Source of the DNA: an uncultured Gemmatimonadota bacterium
Lineage (GTDB): Bacteria > Gemmatimonadota > Gemmatimonadetes > Longimicrobiales > Gaopeijiaceae
Direction: 5' to 3'
NCBI GenBank assembly: GCA_937136445.1
Contig: CAKZOQ010000047.1
Span: 1 to 8,003, forward strand
DNA length: 8,003 nt
In this document: positions 6,266-8,003 of the stretch, one piece after another
Position numbering within the stretch: position 1 is the stretch's first letter
How the letters are laid out: every line of letters begins with the position of its first letter
Program-made: the position numbers and the translations under genes
Notes under the pieces: model-generated
What the model saw: the letters and a program-made list of their open reading frames with translations, nothing else
Databases searched by the model: none
What the model was told of the DNA's origin: nothing

Positions 6266-7060
6266 GTGGGGACCCAGTATCAGCTTCTGACCCTGTTCTC
6301 GGACGGCGGGTGGATGATGTATCCCCTCGTCCTCTGCTCCCTCATCGCCCTCGGCGTGATCATTGCCAAGGCCTACACCCTCTGGATGGCCCACAAGGAT
6401 TCACTGCAGGTGATGGAGGACGTGGAGCAGGCGGCCCTTTCCGGGGACCTGGACGCGGCCATCGACATCGCCGAGTCCACGCCGGGACCCTCCGCGGCCA
6501 TCCTTCTCGTCGGTCTGCGGCGCATCCAGTCGCGGCACCTTCGCCAGAAGGAGTTCGACCGGGCGGTCTCCACCACTGGAGCCATCGAGCTCGGCTTCCT
6601 GGAGCGAGGTCTGGTGATCCTCGCCACCATCGCCAACGTGGCGCCCCTCATGGGCTTCCTCGGTACGGTGGTGGGCATGGTCATCGCCTTCGCCGCCATC
6701 GAGCAGGCGGGCGACGTGGATCCGGCCCTCGTCGCCGGCGGCATCAAGGTGGCGCTTCTGACGACGGCCGCCGGGCTCACCGTGGCCATCCCGGTCAACA
6801 TCGGGTACAACTTCTTCGTGTCGCGCATCGACATGCTCATCGTGGACATGGAGCAGGGGGCCCAGCGCATCCTGAACCTCGCGTGGGACCTCGAGAAGAA
6901 GGGCATGATCCAGATCGAGCGCGGAGACGAGGACGTGGCTCCGCAGCCTACGGCGGCGGCAGCGGCGTCCGCCAGCGCGGCCGCCGGAGGCTCGGCGGCC
7001 GGCGTGGAGCCGGAGGGCGTCGCCGAGTCGGCGCCCACCGAGCCCGACCCCACCACATGA
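6266..7060 (+). CDS. exbB: MotA/TolQ/ExbB proton channel family protein
   Basis: This 264-residue inner-membrane protein should form the pentameric proton channel that, with ExbD, uses proton motive force to drive TonB-dependent outer-membrane import or a Tol-like process. It has a first membrane helix at about 17-36 and a cytoplasmic domain at about 37-112. The second helix contains NVAPLMGFLGTVVGMVIAF (124-142) and the third GIKVALLTTAAGLTVAIP (159-176). The polar Thr134 and Thr167, equivalent to E. coli ExbB Thr148 and Thr181, are kept. At the place of the conserved E. coli Glu176 this protein has Val162, next to Lys161. After about residue 220 there is an Ala-rich, Pro/Glu-rich tail (TAAAAASASAAAGG and on) of some 40 residues, probably disordered. 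Its partner exbD genes follow directly. TolQ or a gliding/motility motor stator are alternatives; the tandem exbD genes favour ExbB. Confidence 0.92.
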   Translation: MGTQYQLLTLFSDGGWMMYPLVLCSLIALGVIIAKAYTLWMAHKDSLQVMEDVEQAALSGDLDAAIDIAESTPGPSAAILLVGLRRIQSRHLRQKEFDRAVSTTGAIELGFLERGLVILATIANVAPLMGFLGTVVGMVIAFAAIEQAGDVDPALVAGGIKVALLTTAAGLTVAIPVNIGYNFFVSRIDMLIVDMEQGAQRILNLAWDLEKKGMIQIERGDEDVAPQPTAAAAASASAAAGGSAAGVEPEGVAESAPTEPDPTT

Positions 7061-7127
7061 CGCCCCGCCCGAGGAACCTTTCCCCGCGCGACCCTGTAGC
7101 AAACATTGACGTGAACCCTTCCAGCCC

Positions 7128-7131
7128 GAGG
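7128..7131 (+). promoter_or_regulatory. Ribosome binding site of the first exbD
   Basis: GAGG lies five bases before the ATG at 7137. It is short but is the only purine-rich match near this start in the 76-base gap after the exbB-like gene, which shows no other clear signal. Confidence 0.4.
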
Positions 7132-7136
7132 CCCTC

Positions 7137-7559
7137 ATGGCGGTCCTGAAGAAAAAGTCCAGGCCCAGCGGCGAAGTCCCCATGTCGTCCACAGCCGACA
7201 TCGCCTTCCTGTTGCTGATCTTCTTCCTGGTGACCACGGTCTTCCCCAAGGACAAGGGGTTGGCCATCGTGCTTCCGGAGGAGTCCTCGGAGGTGGAGGT
7301 CAGTCAGAACAACATCCTTCACCTCATCGTCCAGCCTACGGGCATCGTGGACGTCAAGCGTGGGGAGAGCCAGCAGGTCCAGCAGATGCGCCCCGAAGAG
7401 GTCGAAGGTCTGTGGCGTCAGGAAATCACGGGGAATCCGAACCTCATCGCGGCGGTGAAGACCCACCCCGACGCGTCGTACGAGTACATGGTGGACGTGC
7501 TGGACGCACTGCACGCGGCGAATGCCGAGAGAATCTCCCTCCAGGTCCTGGAGAACTGA
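7137..7559 (+). CDS. exbD: Biopolymer transporter ExbD/TolR family protein (first copy)
   Basis: ExbD proteins are single-span inner-membrane partners of ExbB that carry the proton-binding aspartate in the channel and extend into the periplasm. The 140-residue product has a short Lys-rich cytoplasmic start (AVLKKKSR), then one membrane helix (about 20-36, ADIAFLLLIFFLVTTVF) with the essential Asp21, corresponding to E. coli ExbD Asp25. A periplasmic domain of about 100 residues follows: KGLAIVLPEE, ILHLIVQPTGIVDV and a C-terminal YEYMVDVLDALHAANAERISLQV. This is normal full length. It lies 76 bases after the exbB-like gene and 3 bases before a second exbD, so the three genes are very likely one transcript. 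Confidence 0.94.
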   Translation: MAVLKKKSRPSGEVPMSSTADIAFLLLIFFLVTTVFPKDKGLAIVLPEESSEVEVSQNNILHLIVQPTGIVDVKRGESQQVQQMRPEEVEGLWRQEITGNPNLIAAVKTHPDASYEYMVDVLDALHAANAERISLQVLEN

Positions 7560-7562
7560 CGG

Positions 7563-8003
7563 ATGTCCATGAAAGGCGGCGGTTTCGAACGGTCCTCCAA
7601 GGCGTCGGAGGAGATTCCCTCCTCGTCCCTGGCGGACATCGCCTTCCTTCTCCTCATCTTCTTCATGGTGACGACGGTCTTCCCGTCGGATCAGGAGCGA
7701 CCCATCGACTGGGTGGAGGCCGAGTCCTCCAAGAAGATCGACGAGAAGACGAAGAACATCCTGAACATCTGGGTTCAGGAGAACGGCACCATCTTCATCA
7801 ACGATCAGTCCTACGCCATCGATGAGGTGTCGCAGGTGATCGCGCCTCTATACCGGGATTCGGATCGGGCGCTGGTCATCTCCATCCGCGGCGATCGGGA
7901 CGTGCCGTACCGCACCATGGACCAGGTGCAGAAGGAGCTGGTCGCCGCCGGCGTCGTCCGTGTGGTCTTCGCCGCTCAGTTGGAACAGCAGATGCAGAGG
8001 GCA
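7563..8003 (+). CDS. exbD: Biopolymer transporter ExbD/TolR family protein (second copy, 3' partial)
   Basis: The frame from ATG 7563 is open for 147 codons to the right edge with no stop, so the C-terminus is cut off; little may be missing, as most ExbD proteins are 130-160 residues. The translation begins MSMKGGGFERSSK. One membrane helix holds LADIAFLLLIFFMVTTVF (about 23-40) with the proton-carrying Asp25. The periplasmic part includes NILNIWVQENGTIFIND, RALVISIRGDRDVPYRTMDQV and ELVAAGVVRVVFAAQ, the normal ExbD/TolR fold. GGAG at 7550-7553 lies nine bases upstream and supports this ATG over the one at 7569. It starts 3 bases after the first exbD. The membrane core is nearly identical to that copy, but the region just after it differs (PSDQERPIDWVEAESS against PKDKGLAIVLPEESS), which suggests an old duplication with distinct roles. 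A tonB or energy-transducer gene may follow outside the window. Confidence 0.93.
   Translation, partial: MSMKGGGFERSSKASEEIPSSSLADIAFLLLIFFMVTTVFPSDQERPIDWVEAESSKKIDEKTKNILNIWVQENGTIFINDQSYAIDEVSQVIAPLYRDSDRALVISIRGDRDVPYRTMDQVQKELVAAGVVRVVFAAQLEQQMQRA

Noticed and set aside
6946..7020. GCGGC-rich repetitive stretch near the end of the exbB-like gene
   Set aside because: It is in frame and encodes an Ala/Gly-rich tail; there is no regular repeat unit, so I do not call it a repeat element.
7106..7136. TTGACG in the exbB/exbD gap as a possible -35 box
   Set aside because: No -10-like hexamer lies at a suitable distance; the region 17 bases on is GC-rich and runs into the exbD start.
6310..7149. 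Plus-strand ORF of 279 codons inside the exbB-like gene
   Set aside because: It is the +2 shadow of a gene with three well-formed membrane helices; its own product is Arg/Gly/His-rich and lacks any membrane or domain signature.
7412..7825. Plus-strand ORF of 137 codons bridging both exbD genes
   Set aside because: It is out of frame with both ExbD proteins, which have intact membrane motifs and ribosome sites.

Overview
This is a GC-rich, densely packed, one-directional bacterial window; every gene I can support is on the + strand. Third-codon positions are almost all G or C, which makes long false ORFs on both strands. Gene order, GTG starts and the style of the ExbB/ExbD proteins suggest a Gemmatimonadota-like or related Gram-negative bacterium. 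This is an inference from protein character, not a phylogenetic test.

Layout, left to right: (1) the 3' end of an unrecognised gene (1-317). (2) A glycerophosphodiester phosphodiesterase (340-1245), which overlaps by 4 bases the tRNA(Ile)-lysidine synthetase tilS (1242-2621). (3) tilS overlaps by 17 bases a hypoxanthine phosphoribosyltransferase, hpt (2605-3153). (4) After 44 bases comes the membrane AAA+ protease gene ftsH (3198-5231). (5) A 106-base gap holding a GC hairpin is followed by the diadenylate cyclase gene cdaA (5338-6141). (6) A 124-base gap carrying the best promoter in the window leads into an ExbB/TolQ-type proton channel gene (6266-7060) and two tandem exbD genes. The second exbD (7563-8003) runs off the right edge.

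Functionally the window has two blocks. The first is a housekeeping and stress block: lysidine modification of tRNA-Ile2, purine salvage, membrane protein quality control and c-di-AMP synthesis. It includes the tilS-hpt-ftsH trio known from Firmicutes. The second is an inner-membrane energy-transduction block (ExbB-ExbD-ExbD), probably serving TonB-dependent outer-membrane transport or a Tol-like role, and apparently started by its own sigma70-type promoter.

I see no CRISPR array, mobile element, RNA gene or clearly novel system. The points most worth a second look are the chromosomal link of ftsH with cdaA without cdaR inside the window, the loss of a conserved intramembrane glutamate in the ExbB-like channel, and the paired but diverged ExbD proteins.
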